The notes below the pieces were generated by a model. It was given only the letters and a program-made list of their open reading frames with translations. It was not told the DNA's origin and did no database searches. A stretch of DNA of 64,000 nt, from positions 10,852,501-10,916,500 of the forward strand of contig NC_088311.1 in the NCBI RefSeq assembly GCF_910592395.1, read 5' to 3'. How positions within the stretch are numbered: the first letter of the stretch is position 1; every line of letters begins with the position of its first letter. Made by a program: the position numbers and the translations under genes. Origin of the DNA: Lineus longissimus. Its lineage: Eukaryota > Nemertea > Pilidiophora > Heteronemertea > Lineidae. Below are positions 1-12,000 of the stretch, piece after piece.

Positions 1-58
1 ATTTCAACGTCATGATATTTGTAATTTTACTCGCCAGTTGTCAGAGCAGAAGTTCAGC

Positions 59-937
59 TTCGAACGGTTACAGGAAAATTCGTCGCCGGATAATTCGTCC
101 CTGGAAAATTCGTCCCTGCAAATTCGTCCCCGGATAATTCGTCCCCAAGGAAAATTCGTCCCCGAGGATAGTTCGTCCCCGGAAAATTTGTCCCCGAGGA
201 TAATTCGTCCCTGGAAAATTTGTCCCCGAGGATAATTCGTCCCCAGAAAATTTTACAAAGTTGAAAGTTTCTGACTTTAATTTTCAAGACTCTAAGTCTT
301 GTCGAATGGACTGTAGTAATAACTACTACTTTCGATTTTTCTCATTCAGTGTAACATCTCTCTTTACTACCCTACTACTAGCTAGTTACCTACCCCACTA
401 TTTTCATAGGTAGAGGTAGGCAGGCGAAATATTTTATTGAAGAATTTAGAGTTTTTCTTTCATTCTGACCAGTAAAAATACTTATTTGTAAAAAAATAAA
501 TTATTTCGCCTGCCTACCTCTACCTACTATGAAAAGAGTGGAGTAGGTAACTAGCTAGTAGGGTAGTAACTAGAGATATAACACTGAATGTGAAAAGTCG
601 AAAGTAGCAAGTAGTAGTTACTATTAGAAAGTAATGTCAGAAACTTTCAACTTTTGTTTAATTTTCCGGGTACGTTTTATCCTCGGGCACGAATTTCCCA
701 GGGACGAATTATCCTAGGGGACATATTTTCCGGGGACAAATATTCTGGGGACAAAATTTTCCTCAGGGACGAATTTTCCAGGGACGAATTATCCTCGGGG
801 ACGAATTATCCTCGGGGACAAATTTTCCAGGGACGAATTATCCTCGGGGACGAATTTTCCGGGGACGAATTTTCCTAGGGGACGAATTTTCCGGGGACGA
901 GTTTTCCGGGGACGAATTTTCCTAGAGCCGCTTCGAA
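59..937. mobile_element. Foldback (long inverted repeat) element
   Basis: The two halves are inverted copies. The outer parts (about 59-245 and 660-937) are arrays of short units with core GGACGAATTWTCC, in opposite orientation on each side. The inner parts (about 309-441 and 490-640) form a further inverted pair containing CTAGCTAGTTACCTAC and GGTAGAGGTAGGCAGGCGAA. A spacer of about 50 bases forms the loop, and both ends carry TTCGAA followed by a related 20-base sequence. No transposase is present, so it is non-autonomous. ORFs inside it are by-products of the repeats. This architecture, with tandemly repeated outer arms and unique inner arms, is typical of foldback elements. The family assignment is inferred. 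Confidence 0.8.
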
Positions 938-943
938 CATCGG

Positions 944-1090
944 CTCAAGTAGAACAATGGGGGCCAGTAGGGTAAAGTGCCTTGCTCAAGGACACAAGAT
1001 GAAACAGTGGTGACCATTCAGAGAATCGAACCCATAACCTCCTGATTATGAGCCCGCTGCTCCAACCACTATGCCACTGATCTTCCCATT
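944..1090 (-). mobile_element. tRNA-derived SINE, Met-like head
   Basis: Read on the minus strand, a tRNA-like head carries an A box (TGGCATAGTGG), an anticodon-loop-like CTCATAA with CAT as in Met-tRNA, and a B box (GGTTCGATTCT). It is followed by a TGTCCTTGAGCAAGGCAC body common to invertebrate SINEs. The head is diverged and lacks a proper acceptor stem, so this is a SINE copy and not a functional tRNA gene. It lies directly against the foldback element. Confidence 0.7.
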
Positions 1091-2235
1091 TACACCAAGC
1101 TAATAATGTACTGTGAACGCGTTGTTTTAAAACCTACCAACAGACATAAAACACACAATAATTAATAAACGAAGAAGCTCAAGTGTCACATCAATAAGAC
1201 ACCTATAGTTGTCATGGTTACCATCGCTAAGAGGGCTGGCAGAAATACTTATGGAAATGGAGACTGCCATACAAACTGTGAGTCAGCCCCAATTCACCTC
1301 CTACGAAAGTACACGAGATAAGTTTTCTCCACAGCCTTTGAGTTAAGAGGGGGGGGGGTAATCTAAAGTTTTTCTGTTTTCGCTGTGTTTTTTTCGCCGC
1401 ATTTTTGCGCGCACTGGGAAAATTGTTCTTAAATTCTTGTTAAAAGGTCCTATTTTGAAGATTTCAAGGACTTCAGGAGCATTTTAGAGGCATTTGGGGT
1501 CATAATGTGGCAATTTAAGGTGGATAAAACGAATTAAGAGGCCATTTTCAACAAAATAAACAAAAACAAAGGGGATGACCATTTTTAAAGGCCTAAATTT
1601 GTCACTGAATTTGAAAATTTTCAATTAAATACGCACGAAAAATCTAAATTTCTGCATTGCCGTTGTGGAGACAAACAAATACTTTAAATACCAAGTTTCA
1701 GGAAATTGGTTGATATGCATAATAACTGCACAACGGCACTGTGTATTTCTATTTCTCCTTTCCTGGACCACCAGTAATTACGAACAGCGTACTCCTTTAA
1801 CGGTGGCGGACATCGTTTTTAAAGGGTGTGGAGAACACTGGAGATGAATGAGATGTGAGAATGCTAAATTTTGACGAACGACCAATTGATAGATCACAGC
1901 TTCTTGATGAGTCAGCAATGTACTATCTGAGACTGATCTGATCTAGAAATGTGTCTAATGTCAATGAATCTAATCTAGATATCTCACCTGCATTTGTTCT
2001 GCTGTCCATGAATCCAAGTTGACCGATTTGACTCGTGATATATGAACGCCCAAATTTCTGTGAATGCCGGCACATCTTATGCAAAGGAAGATGCCTAGAT
2101 TCCACGATGCCCACCTTGGTCCTGGAAAGTGAAAGAAGACCAACAGTTACAACATTGGCTTTCAATGACCACCTCCAACTGGTGCGAGGATGTCTACTGA
2201 CCCATAGGGCATAGGGCTTTTGCCCTGTATATGCA
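1091..2235. other. Gene-poor stretch, no feature recognised
   Basis: I see no recognisable exon, RNA gene or repeat family here. A short G homopolymer lies near 1351-1359. The short ORFs on both strands have no domain-like composition. Confidence 0.5.
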
Positions 2236-2546
2236 CACTTAGGTCTGGAAAACAAACCATCTTTACAATTGATTTTCACGGTCAAAATCAAAGACTCCAG
2301 ACAATGACTCGAGACGCATAGAAATTGCGACAAAGTTTGTTTGGATGCTGACCTGTCATATGTTTCAGTTTCATCTGGAACAGAGAGTTACACTACAGTG
2401 GCTTGGCATAGTCTGCAGTTGGCTTTAGGTCTTCTGACGTTTTCTGAGTGTGCGCACTTGTTTTGTTTGGGCTTTGGTTTGTCTTTGTCCAAGTTCTACA
2501 TTGTCTTTGAAAGTGAAAACCTTTGTAAAGATGGTTTGTTTTCCCA
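2236..2546. mobile_element. Palindromic MITE related to the 29936 and 39336 copies
   Basis: The left end (GGAAAACAAACCATCTTTAC, from about 2239) is repeated inverted at about 2521-2543, giving a terminal inverted repeat of roughly 45 bases. The interior (CTTCTGACGTTTTCTGAGTG near 2430) matches the interior of elements at 39336-39527 and 29936-30102, so these are diverged members of one non-autonomous family. No coding capacity is seen. Confidence 0.55.
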
Positions 2547-2883
2547 ACACTGCGACAGGCACCCGAGCCTGAGGCAGTTGACATGGTCATGACTCATGGT
2601 CAAGAACAGGCAGAATTTTTTTAGATACTGTACCGTATGTCATGATGTGTTACAGGCCTAGGAACGAGTTTACAATTCCCGTTTACGGCCCAGAAAAAAG
2701 TCACCGGATGAAAAGAAGGACCACTGCAAATATGTTCAATTTCAAACAACGTCATTTCCGATCAGGGATTGAAAATGTTAACCTAGGCCTACTACTAGGT
2801 AATGTCAGTTACGTGCGAGACTTCTTAAACCATACCATCATCATATCTGCGATCAAACTTCCAAAGTGAGGAATAGGCCCTCT

Positions 2884-3073
2884 GCCAGATACGCCGGCAC
2901 CACCTAGGGCCGGCAAAAGATACTATTTTTACAACATGGCCTATTTTTTAATAGGTTTTTATGGTCAATGCCTCTCCAGACTCCAGCCATTCCATTGTCT
3001 GGCGTCTTAAGATCTATTGTAAAAATAGTTTCTTTTTGCCGACCCTAGGCTATGTGGTACCAGCGTATCTGGA
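2884..3073. mobile_element. MITE with about 52-bp terminal inverted repeats
   Basis: The left arm (2884-2935, starting GCCAGATACGC and ending ATTTTTACAA) is matched inverted by the right arm (3017-3073, TTGTAAAAATAG to GCGTATCTGG), enclosing about 80 bases. There is no ORF. The structure is that of a short non-autonomous DNA transposon. Confidence 0.65.
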
Positions 3074-4568
3074 AACGCCAAAGGGTCTATTGACATTATA
3101 CTGTGTATTATAGAAAAGCCGGTACAAAATGTAAATGTACACAAATGCACTGCCACTGTACATTTTGTAGTGTGCAAAATGTACATGTCCACCACTATCA
3201 AAAAGAAAGATCCCACCCACCTTTTGCGTCACAATCAACGCAATATTTGTTGTCTTCATCCTTCAGTAATTGAGACAATATGGTCTGATTTTTCTCCTGC
3301 AATGATTTATCTTTCTCTCTTTGTGTCCTGTTCATTCTGAGGCTTATAATAAACGAGATAAATTGCTTTACAAAATTGTAAAATCCTCAAATGTGTCAAT
3401 TTGTGATTCAATATGGTGGCCCCACTGACGTCAATGAGATCATGGGCATTTGGTCTGACAAAACCGCATTGCGAAGGGAGGGGAAAGTGTCAGCAGTTAA
3501 TTTGGAGTCTTCTTTCATAGTTCTCCTCACATGTATGGGGAGAGGGGGGGGGGGGGGTGTTTCTGACGTGACCCTTGTATGTGACCCTGATGGGCCAGGC
3601 CTGGGCAAGACATGTTGTGTCAGAGAGGACAAAAGCACATCCAACTGCCTCTCTAGCACCATTGCCAGCTGCCACCACATCTACATACAGGTGGAGTCTT
3701 TGCAATATTTTTACGCAAGTTTGAATATTTCCTCTTGTGTGGACAAGGCTGGGTCCGAGGACATTTATATCATTAGAAGATAAGAGTCACATCAATAGGA
3801 TTGAGACAAAGGGAGCTGAAGCACTCTGAACATCAGAGGGTGCACTTGGGAAAAGGATTGGAGGACAATGTCGCTTTAATGTCATTCATTGTCGCCTTAT
3901 GGAGCAATCAGTATTTCCTGTGCTATTCAAAAAAAACCTTCTATTTCCTGTGCAATCTTGGGCTGCGTATCCAAAGGGCTGTTCCCTTTTGGCGTTGTTT
4001 CAATTGTCTCCATAGTATTTTCCCTGGTTCAAAGAATGGGGACTTCCAAAAGCCAAACAAAGGCTCATTTTGTGTATGGCGCTTCATGGGGGTCACAACT
4101 GAACACAGGACAGAGAAAACTGTGCAACATACGCAGTCTTGGCAGGATGAAGTCACAACGAGAACTCTGACACAAGGTCATTTTATTCAAAATCAAATTA
4201 AAGACAAAATATATTTATTGTAAATAGCAAATATTTTATTATCCATTCTTCAACACTACTTTTCTCATGTTGAAAAGATTATGAAAATGACTCTGGATAT
4301 CTCACAACAGATCTATAGACACAAAACAGCACAATAAATATTTAAAAGCTACCCAACAACAATAGCTAGTCGTTAGTCATATCTGCTGGGGTACCTTATC
4401 GGCATAAAATGTCCGGATGGTAAAATTTGAACACAGCTCAATCACTGGTCTCTTAAAGGGGTATGCCATTCATATTTAATGTGGTCCAGTTAACTAGAAA
4501 TCCACTGATACACAATGCCGTAGTGAAGTGATCGTGAATACAAATTTGTTTAAACTTGGTATTCACAG
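3074..4568. other. No feature recognised
   Basis: No exon or repeat family can be supported here. A homopolymeric G tract lies at about 3546-3557. The 130-codon plus-strand ORF at 3391-3783 reads through this tract and has no recognisable domain, so I do not call it a gene. Confidence 0.4.
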
Positions 4569-4767
4569 TATAGTGGAACCTCCTTTGGGGACACCTCTCT
4601 ATTAAGGACAACCTCTCTATTAAGGACAACCTCTCTATTAAGGACACTAGTTTTGGTCCCAAATTGGTAGTTTCTATTCAATTTGACCTCTCTAATCAGA
4701 ACACCTCTCTATTAAGGACAGCACTTGCCAGTCCCGAAGGTGTCCTTCATAGAGAGGTCCTACTGTA
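4569..4767. mobile_element. Pogo/Tc1-like MITE, copy 1
   Basis: A member of the family that starts near AGTGGAACCTC and ends TCTACTG, flanked by TA. This copy has the segment ACCTCTCTATTAAGGACA expanded to three tandem repeats (about 4593-4648). The interior shares TTGGTCCCAAATTGG and GACCTCTCTAATCAG with the other copies. It is non-autonomous and non-coding. Confidence 0.7.
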
Positions 4768-4945
4768 TTTCTACATCAGTCTACACAACGGCAATGTTAA
4801 AATTCATATTTAGTACGTATTTCCGCAATTTGACATTTTTGAATTTAATTTCAATTTCAAATTTTTTAACGAACGGCGTAGGCCTTTAACTGTATCACCA
4901 AACCATTTATACAAACTTGAGATTTCAAAGGGATTGAGATTGATT

Positions 4946-5161
4946 TCACAAATTCATTCCAAACAAAAAATCACTGGATGCTTCACTTGCACCAGAGGTC
5001 GAATATCTCGGCAGTTTTCCTTCATGACCGAAGTGATAAATATAGGTGTGTTGATTTCCTTCATAGAGAATCTCCCTTTTTACGCCCTCGTCCTGATCAA
5101 GGAGTACGCCTCGATATTCCAAGAGGAAGTCTCCTTCTTTGAATTCTTTTGTTTCAAACAA
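4946..5161 (-). pseudogene. SET-domain fragment, KMT5A-like
   Basis: A minus-strand ORF contains GLFETKEFKEGDFLLEYRG, which resembles the first beta strands of SET methyltransferases, especially the KMT5A/SET8-like group (pattern G-x-G-[VL]-F-x(3)-x-F-x-x-G-D-F-x-x-E-Y-x-G). It continues with VLLDQDEGVKREILYE, then an H-E-G-K segment where the family has a lysine-rich turn. The catalytic NHS and YDYG motifs are absent and the frame ends at 4946. An in-frame stop lies shortly upstream. Known: SET proteins methylate lysines using S-adenosylmethionine. Inferred: this is a decayed or partial copy. An isolated exon of a larger gene is possible. Confidence 0.45.
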
Positions 5162-5454
5162 CCCTTTCCCTTCATGGTGATGTCTTCAAACTTCTTTCCA
5201 GCAAATCGTAAACAGCTAGTCGTGTTCCTGTGTTGTAATGTTTATTTCCGTACGTTACTCGTTGTTTTGTAATTGATATGTTTTCTCATGTTGCAGTAAA
5301 TCTATATGTATTCCTGAATCTTACACCTTGTCTTCTTGAGTGCCGTGGCTATACTGAGATTTTGTTGACATATACAGATGCCTAATTGGTCTCTACATAT
5401 AAAATTTAAAGTCTAGGAAAATTAATGACAAAATGTGCTACCTATGCTGAATTT

Positions 5455-5825
5455 TTTTGTTTGACCTCTGTGACCTTCAAAAGTAGGTCAAATCAACAAA
5501 AAACATGTACATTATTTCATGTAGTCTCATCAGAAGTATTGACAGTAAATTTTCATGGTTCTAGTTATAAGCGTTCATGAGATATTGACAAAATTAGGTT
5601 TTCAAAGATGGCTGCCAGGAGCCCAGAAAGTAGGTCAAATGGCGATGATTTTTTTGTGTGTATAGTCATGTTGTCATCCACACATCAAGTTTCAACTTCC
5701 TAGACTCAACAGTGAGCAAACGTGCCACCATTGTTGACTGAACACGGATGGCTAGACGGCCTGACAGACAGACGACTGACAAGATGTGATGACATAAGCT
5801 CCCCAGATGAGCTAAATATGGGAAA
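5455..5825 (+). mobile_element. Diverged dispersed repeat (GACCTCTGTGACCTT family)
   Basis: This segment opens with GACCTCTGTGACCTTCAAAA and AGTAGGTCAAATC, contains a CAAGTTTCAACTTCCTAGACTC-like block, then a GACAGACAGACGAC run. It ends ATAAGCTCC-CCAGATGAGCTAA. The same order of blocks occurs in the insertion at 50670-51513, so both belong to one family. No ORF is seen. The terminal hairpin followed by CTAA resembles a Helitron 3' end, but this is only a suggestion. Confidence 0.5.
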
Positions 5826-5930
5826 GTGCAAGCAGCCCTAATTAGTCACCGGAAAGGGGGTTGCCAAATTAGGATAATAGCAAGCTTTTTACAAAGTTTT
5901 ACATGCAATTTTTTTTGAGATCGGATAATA

Positions 5931-6090
5931 CAGTGGAACCTCCCTTAGCAGACACCTCTCTATTAAGGACACTAGTTCTGGTCCCAAATTGGCTGTTTTC
6001 ATTCAATTTGACCTCTCTAATCAGGACACCTCTCTATTAAGGACAACACTTGTCAGTCCCGAGGGTGTCCTTAAAGGAGAGGTTCTACTG
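5931..6090. mobile_element. Pogo/Tc1-like MITE, copy 2 (with TA duplication)
   Basis: This is the cleanest copy. It starts CAGTGGAACCTCC and ends GGTTCTACTG, and TA lies directly outside both ends (5929-5930 and 6091-6092), as expected for TA target-site duplication by Tc1/mariner/pogo transposases. It is about 160 bases with no coding capacity. Confidence 0.8.
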
Positions 6091-6099
6091 TATAATGTT

Positions 6100-7337
6100 T
6101 AACCAAAAGAACTAGCCCTAAAAGGGAGGGGCAAGGCCCAAGAGATGTTACTACAAAAAATGTCTTGTTGGCTAAAGCGCGGAAACATAGCGTCACCATG
6201 TGACCTAACCAACCCATACTATGACGTCATGGCAGTCAAACCCAGGCACCAAATTCGGTGGTGTCATGACGTGACAAAGCAAAGTAGAAATGGACATTGT
6301 ATGTTGTCTATTTTCAACTTCGTGCCTCCATTCAAATCAGCTGACCACAACTGTTGCAGACTTAAGAGATAGGTCAAGATGCCCTGGATAAAATCAGCAT
6401 GCATTAGAAAAAGGCCACACCAAAAAGTACAAGGATACAGCCCTGGAACACTAATGCACCACCCAGAATACTCCAACTGGATCTAGAATGTATAGAGTGC
6501 GGGAGCTAGTTGAAGGCCTTATAGCTGAGGAGGACTAGCTAGGTACAGTCAACTGAAAGATAAACAAGACATCAAGTGAAAAGAAGAAAAGTAAAAAGTA
6601 AGTAAGAGTGATGCGAATCTGAAAATGTTTGTGCTCATATATTTTTGCAATGTGTGAAAATTCCCCCCCTCCAAAATTATTTCAATTTTGGAGGGCTGTG
6701 AAACTCCTTCCGGGTTTTCCAATCAAGAAAATATTTTGCTCCTCTCATTTTAGCAAATCGTAATTTGCTAAATCAGTGGAAACTATCAAACGTCAGGAAA
6801 AATTTGGCGGGTTACAACTCTTTGCCATACACATTGTTGCTTCCATTCATAAAGACATCCTGGAACCAATGTTGTCAAATAAATCCCTGGATGTTGACAT
6901 AAAGGTATTTTATGCCCGTTGTTCAGCCAATGAGGGGAAATATCTCAGGGGTTTGTGTGCCGCAAAAGCAAACACTGACCCCTGACTTCCACAGGATGGA
7001 GACTGCTTGCTATGAAAGTTAGATAGATCTGTATAAACCTTTCCAGAAATGACCAACACAAGGACAGTCAGGAATGCATGCAGTTGATGATCAAATCATT
7101 TACTTTAACTTTGTGGTCCCACAATCTAAAATCATTCAATTCATTCACAAAAAAGATGGCAAGTTTATTTCTCTCAATTTGAATATTTATCTGACATTGA
7201 TTTCTATCAACACCTACATATTACAATAACGGCATTTACTATATTTTAAATATTGAAGCAAATTTACAATCAATTTAACAATATAATAAATAAATAATCT
7301 CTTGGAATACACTATATCCATCCAGACAGAATATAAG
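6100..7337. other. No feature recognised
   Basis: I can support no exon, RNA gene or repeat family here. A 69-codon plus-strand ORF at 6776-6985 has no recognisable domain. Confidence 0.4.
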
Positions 7338-7450
7338 GTAGGATGGGGTATTTGTAGCCCCTGCATTGTTTGATGCATGGGGATATCAATCGATATCATA
7401 GGCAGGGGCTACAATCAAACTGGGGCTACAACTACCCCATTCTACCCTAC
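7338..7450. mobile_element. Small palindromic MITE (GTAGGATGGGGTA family)
   Basis: The left terminus GTAGGATGGGGTATTTGTAG is mirrored by the right terminus ending CTACCCCATTCTACCCTAC. The interior holds TGTTTGATGCATGGGGATAT. A second copy lies at 22880-23000, and diverged relatives with the same style of terminus lie at 33262-33397 and 39715-39843. It is about 113 bases and non-coding. Confidence 0.7.
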
Positions 7451-7874
7451 TTATATTATACTATTTTCTCAAGAAAACTTGCTAGAATTTAAAACGTTTT
7501 CCCTATGAACTTTGTTCAGAATTTTAATAGTCCCACCTGTACATGAGTACAACGGACAATATTGAGTGCAGCAGACAATTGTGGTCAACACATACTCAGA
7601 CCTTTTGATTATAGAAAGTTCACAGCATTTACGACTGCAATAAATGCCCGCTGCAGCCAATAAGATCCCACCTGAACTTACAACCCCATGGTCCCAAATG
7701 CCTTAAATAATATAAGAAGTCTTGAAAATTAACTTTCTTTGCGTGAAGGGCAACTTTATGACTGGTGATGCAAATGACAGCACAAAAGGTAAGGCCCAAA
7801 GGTAAGCCCAAAGGTAAGGCCCATTTGTAATTATTATTAACAAGTGACCCATAGGCAGTTTCTATAACAGAAAA

Positions 7875-8135
7875 AGTAAAGTAAGGTTTGTTTATTATAG
7901 TATCACCCCTAATGAAAGGGCCAGCCAGCTTTTGGCTTATCAGACACTCTTTACTTCCAAACTCCTATCTCTCATGCCAGGCGCCTGGCGAGAAGGCTGT
8001 TTGTACCCTATATTAACGAGCTGGTTGCTAAACCAACTGGCTGCATCGGAAAGAGGTTACCAGCGGGCCTCAAATCTTCGACCTTCCATTCACGAGGCGG
8101 ACGCCTTAACCACTAGGCCATCGAGATCGGTCTTT
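7875..8135 (-). mobile_element. tRNA-derived SINE, family A (copy 1)
   Basis: On the minus strand it begins with a tRNA-like head (A box GGCCTAGTGGTTAAGGCG, B box near GTCGAAGATTTGAGG) at about 8080-8130. A body containing GCCAGGCGCCTGGCATG follows, and the tail is CCCTTTCATTAGGGGTGATA with a final ATAATAAACAAACC. Two other copies are at 11427-11670 (minus) and 25117-25372 (plus). This is a Pol III-type non-autonomous retroposon. Confidence 0.75.
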
Positions 8136-8578
8136 CTATATTGACGTACATGTACGGCACTAGTTATCTTCACTGCCAACAGGGTATGTGTTGTTTTTAC
8201 TATGTTATGCATCAAATCTCAGAAAAATTTAAGGTACCCGTATGAGTGTTAAAACAAAAAGCTGTGATCAAACTTATGCAATTGAAAGGCTTGATACTAT
8301 TCATACGGAATGCATGAAAAATGTCTAATTTGTTCGACTGAATGCAATGAAGAATGTACAATGTACAACAATGATGAAGTGTAAATCTTCTACATTCACA
8401 CTGACAAACTTGCTTAGTTTTTTTAACCAAGAGTCGTTCTAAAATAAAAAATTGTTTTACTTCTGCTAAATTTATGTGCATTAATATGAAAATTGAAAGG
8501 TTAACTCCACAGCTGATTTTAACAACAGCCCCATGAAACAAATCCAAATACAATCAAGAACACACCTCATGCTTCAAA

Positions 8579-8802
8579 TATGTGACCCGTCACAGCAACA
8601 CCAGGCGCATGTCGCTCTGACCTTGGCAGGTTGAGACGGACTGTTTGTTCATTTCTCTGTTGTCTGCCTTTTGTGAAATATGAGCACATCAATTTCTTCC
8701 ATTATCTCCTGGTGTCATTCAGGCTCATCTTCTGTGCGACATGCGCCTGGTTTTGCTGTGACGGGTCACATATACCCAGGTTTTGCTGTGACGGGTCACA
8801 TA
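8579..8802. mobile_element. MITE with TATGTGACCCGTCAC termini
   Basis: The element runs from TATGTGACCCGTCACAGC to GCTGTGACGGGTCACATA (8579-8772), with terminal inverted repeats of about 38 bases that include CCAGGCGCATGTCGC. A further 30 bases repeat the right terminus (8773-8802), so the right end is tandemly duplicated. Copies lie at 16242-16436 and, as a 67-base left end only, at 43943-44009. Confidence 0.75.
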
Positions 8803-9045
8803 TACCCATAATGTCTCCTGGACTTTGGTCAGTTTAGTTCCAGCAACAAGTCGTATGCCCACTGTGTTGGTGATATCTTGTCACTTAGAAACTAGAAGCA
8901 GCAACTGTGTGGTCAGTTATCCAGGGTAAGACAGACCAACACTGATGACCTGAACTCTTGTGTTAAAATGACTAGAAAAGACAAAAACCCTCCAAAAGAA
9001 TGCAAACAATAATAACTATAATCACTAACAATATGGAATGTTTTT

Positions 9046-12000
9046 TTAGACGTCATCAAAGATACCCTTGCTTGGTCTAGACGCATGTCTTGGAGCATTG
9101 TAACGGTTAGTAGAATGGCTGGGCGGTTGGTGACGCCCCCCGGTGTCATTGTTAAGAGTTAAATCGAAGAGATCGGTATCCTCCTCATTAAAGTCGACCG
9201 GTTCGGCATGCTTGAGAAGCTCTGTTGAGTCGTTCTCGTCAGAACTTTGAGGTCGCAGGGACGAGCCTAAAAAAAACGCGAAAAAGGGTAAAGTTAGCAA
9301 AGGCTTACCAGTTCTGTTCTGAATCTGACAATCAATGGAAATCAAGGATAAAATGCAGTACCCCTGTCAAATCTGTCCGATTCGTGTCCACGGGTCTGGT
9401 AGTTTATGGGTGCGGCATGATCTAGCAGCCTGTCACGGTCACCTCCGCTGGTCGCGGACCGACGAGTGAGGTCACCTGGAGCACAAAGAAAATGGGAGCC
9501 AGTTAGAGACCTACGTTAAAGGATACAACGAGGTCACTATCACCAGGCGGTCACTCCAGCCAGGGAGGTAGGACGGGACTGTAATGTAGAAGGTGAAGCA
9601 AACTTGCACAAATACATGTGAAATTGCAGTGAAATATGGAAAAGGTAGAAATTATATAAAAAATTGCAGTGAAATATGGAAAAGGTAGAAATTATACAAA
9701 AAATTGCAGTGAAATATGGAAAAGGTAGAAATTATATAAAAAATTGCAGTGAAATATGGAAATGATGGGAGAAACAAGTTCTGCCACCAATCATTAGTTG
9801 AGACCTTAAGCAAAACCATGCCAAATCACGAGAACCAACCTTGAACAGCCCAAATGAAATATAAAATGAGAATTTAAAAAAAGTTTTTCAGCAGTCCCAA
9901 GCCAAACATAACCCTTGCTCAATACTGGTACATACTTTGGGGGAAAAAAGACGGACACAATAGCCAAATCAAAGCATCTTTAATGCATGTCATGACATGT
10001 TTATCAATCCTTGGTAACAGATGTTATTCATGTATAAAGGGGGGGTCATTCTTCAGCGTTCGCTCGGCACTTGGAGGTGATTTTCTCCAGGGAGTATTAC
10101 TCCTCCAAGGCGGGATGAGCATTTATGCGTGACCCTGCAGTAATGTGCCAATTGGGTTTATTTGCCTCGTGAATCTGACTTCGGCGTGAGGTTGAGTCCA
10201 AGCAAGCTACTCATGTTTCTCACTTGGTGGGGTCTTTAACCTGCTCTGGCATAGACACCAGACACAAAGAGCCTCGGTTTTAAGTCTCATTCGTAGGACG
10301 GTGGAGAACCAGGAATTTAAGTTCGTTGAAAGCCAAGCTCGTTCATCCAGAAATACAATCCTGGGTTCACCCCGGGATCGCGTGGTAGTCAGCAGTGTTA
10401 ACCACCAGGCTATGAAGCTCTGCAATACCACAAGATGTATTTTAATGCTTCTTGGGCATCAGCAATACTACGAGATGTAATTCAACCCTGCTTAAGCATC
10501 AGCAATAACACAAAATGTAATTTAACCCTGCTTAGGCATCTGCAATAACACAAAATGTAATTTAGCCCATGTTATGCATCAGCAATACCACAAGATGTAA
10601 TTTGACCCTGCTTAAGCATAAGCAATACCTCAAAATGTAATTCAACCCGGCTTAGTAGCAGTATAAGCAATACCACAAGATGTTATTCAAACCCGCTTTA
10701 GCATCAGCAATACCACAAGATGTAATTCAACCCGGCTTAGGCATCAGCAACACCATGAGATGTAATTTGTCCTACCCTGGTCATTTCGAGCAAACTGGTC
10801 ATTTGACGCAAACTGAATTTCATCAGGTGGAAAGTCGCCACCTCGAGTACGCCAAAGAGGTACAAGCACAACTGAAATTAGTGAATAGCAAGAATTTGAA
10901 GCAAAAAAGTTCATAGAAAGTGTTTGAAAGAGTGTACTCAGTTGAATCGCTCATACACGAATTCTAAAGATAAACATTTACATCACTTATTTTATCTTCT
11001 GATTGAAACTATGGAGAAAAACATCAATTTTGTAGGCCCCTTTATCATCAATCGATTTCTCTACATTATTTCTGATGAAACACAGATAAATGATACTGGT
11101 CGATCTGCTCATTGCATTATTTGTCTGCGCTTTACGACATTTACCTGGGTTCTCCACAGGGTTTTCTCAAAGTAGGGTGTACCCTTAATATTCTTCAAGT
11201 TTTGCCAGTGTGCAACACAGGGTTGGGTGGCCAGCAATTTAAGGAAGGGTGGCCGTATAGAAACCCTTTAAAAAATTCTAGAGCAAGGTAGGGTGGCTCT
11301 ACAAATGGAGGGTGGTGAGCTGCCAATGTAGGCTGGGCTGCCCTGACAAATGGCCTTGTGGAGAATACTGATTCAATATAATCATCACCTGGGATTTTCC
11401 CAGCTAAGCTAGAGACAGGTATAAAGAGTAAAGTTTGTTTATTATAGTTTCACCACTAATGAAAGGGCCAGCCAGCTTTGGCTTATGGGACACTCTTTAT
11501 TTCCAAGCTCCTCTCTCTAATGCCAGGCGCATGGCGAGAAGGCAGTTTGTATCCTTAACCTAACTAGCTGGTGGCTAACCAACCAGCCGCATTGGAAAGA
11601 GGTTACCACGGGCCCTCGAACCATCAACCCTTTATTCACAAGGCAGATGCCCCAACTACCATCGGTCTCTGTGTATTGGAAGACATCACCCATACTACTA
11701 GTACTAGTTAATACATTCTAGTTGGAGGCTTCTCAAGTTAAACAGGAAAACTTTTACATTCCCGAATGAACACTGAAATATTAAAGCTTGTGCTGTCGTC
11801 TGGTGGAAACATATTTATTAAAAGTGTACGAGATAATTTGGGCTGTTCAAAAGTCCTGACGTTCTCATAAACCATCCAAAGATTGGGTACATACAGATGA
11901 AATGAGGGTGGATTAAAGCACAGGGGCCGGTTGCACAAAAGAAAAAAATAGTTAAAAATCACTGTTAGTTTATCTTGGCGTTAACTTAACTCCAAAAAGT

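Noticed and set aside
38-878. Open frames rich in T-N-F-P-G-D-E-F in the first kilobase on both strands
   Set aside because: They are translations of the short GGACGAATT repeat in the foldback arms and not conserved proteins.
3391-3783. 130-codon ORF with a poly-Gly stretch
   Set aside because: It passes through a homopolymeric G tract, shows no domain, splice context or homology that I recognise, and overlaps ORFs of similar length on the other strand.
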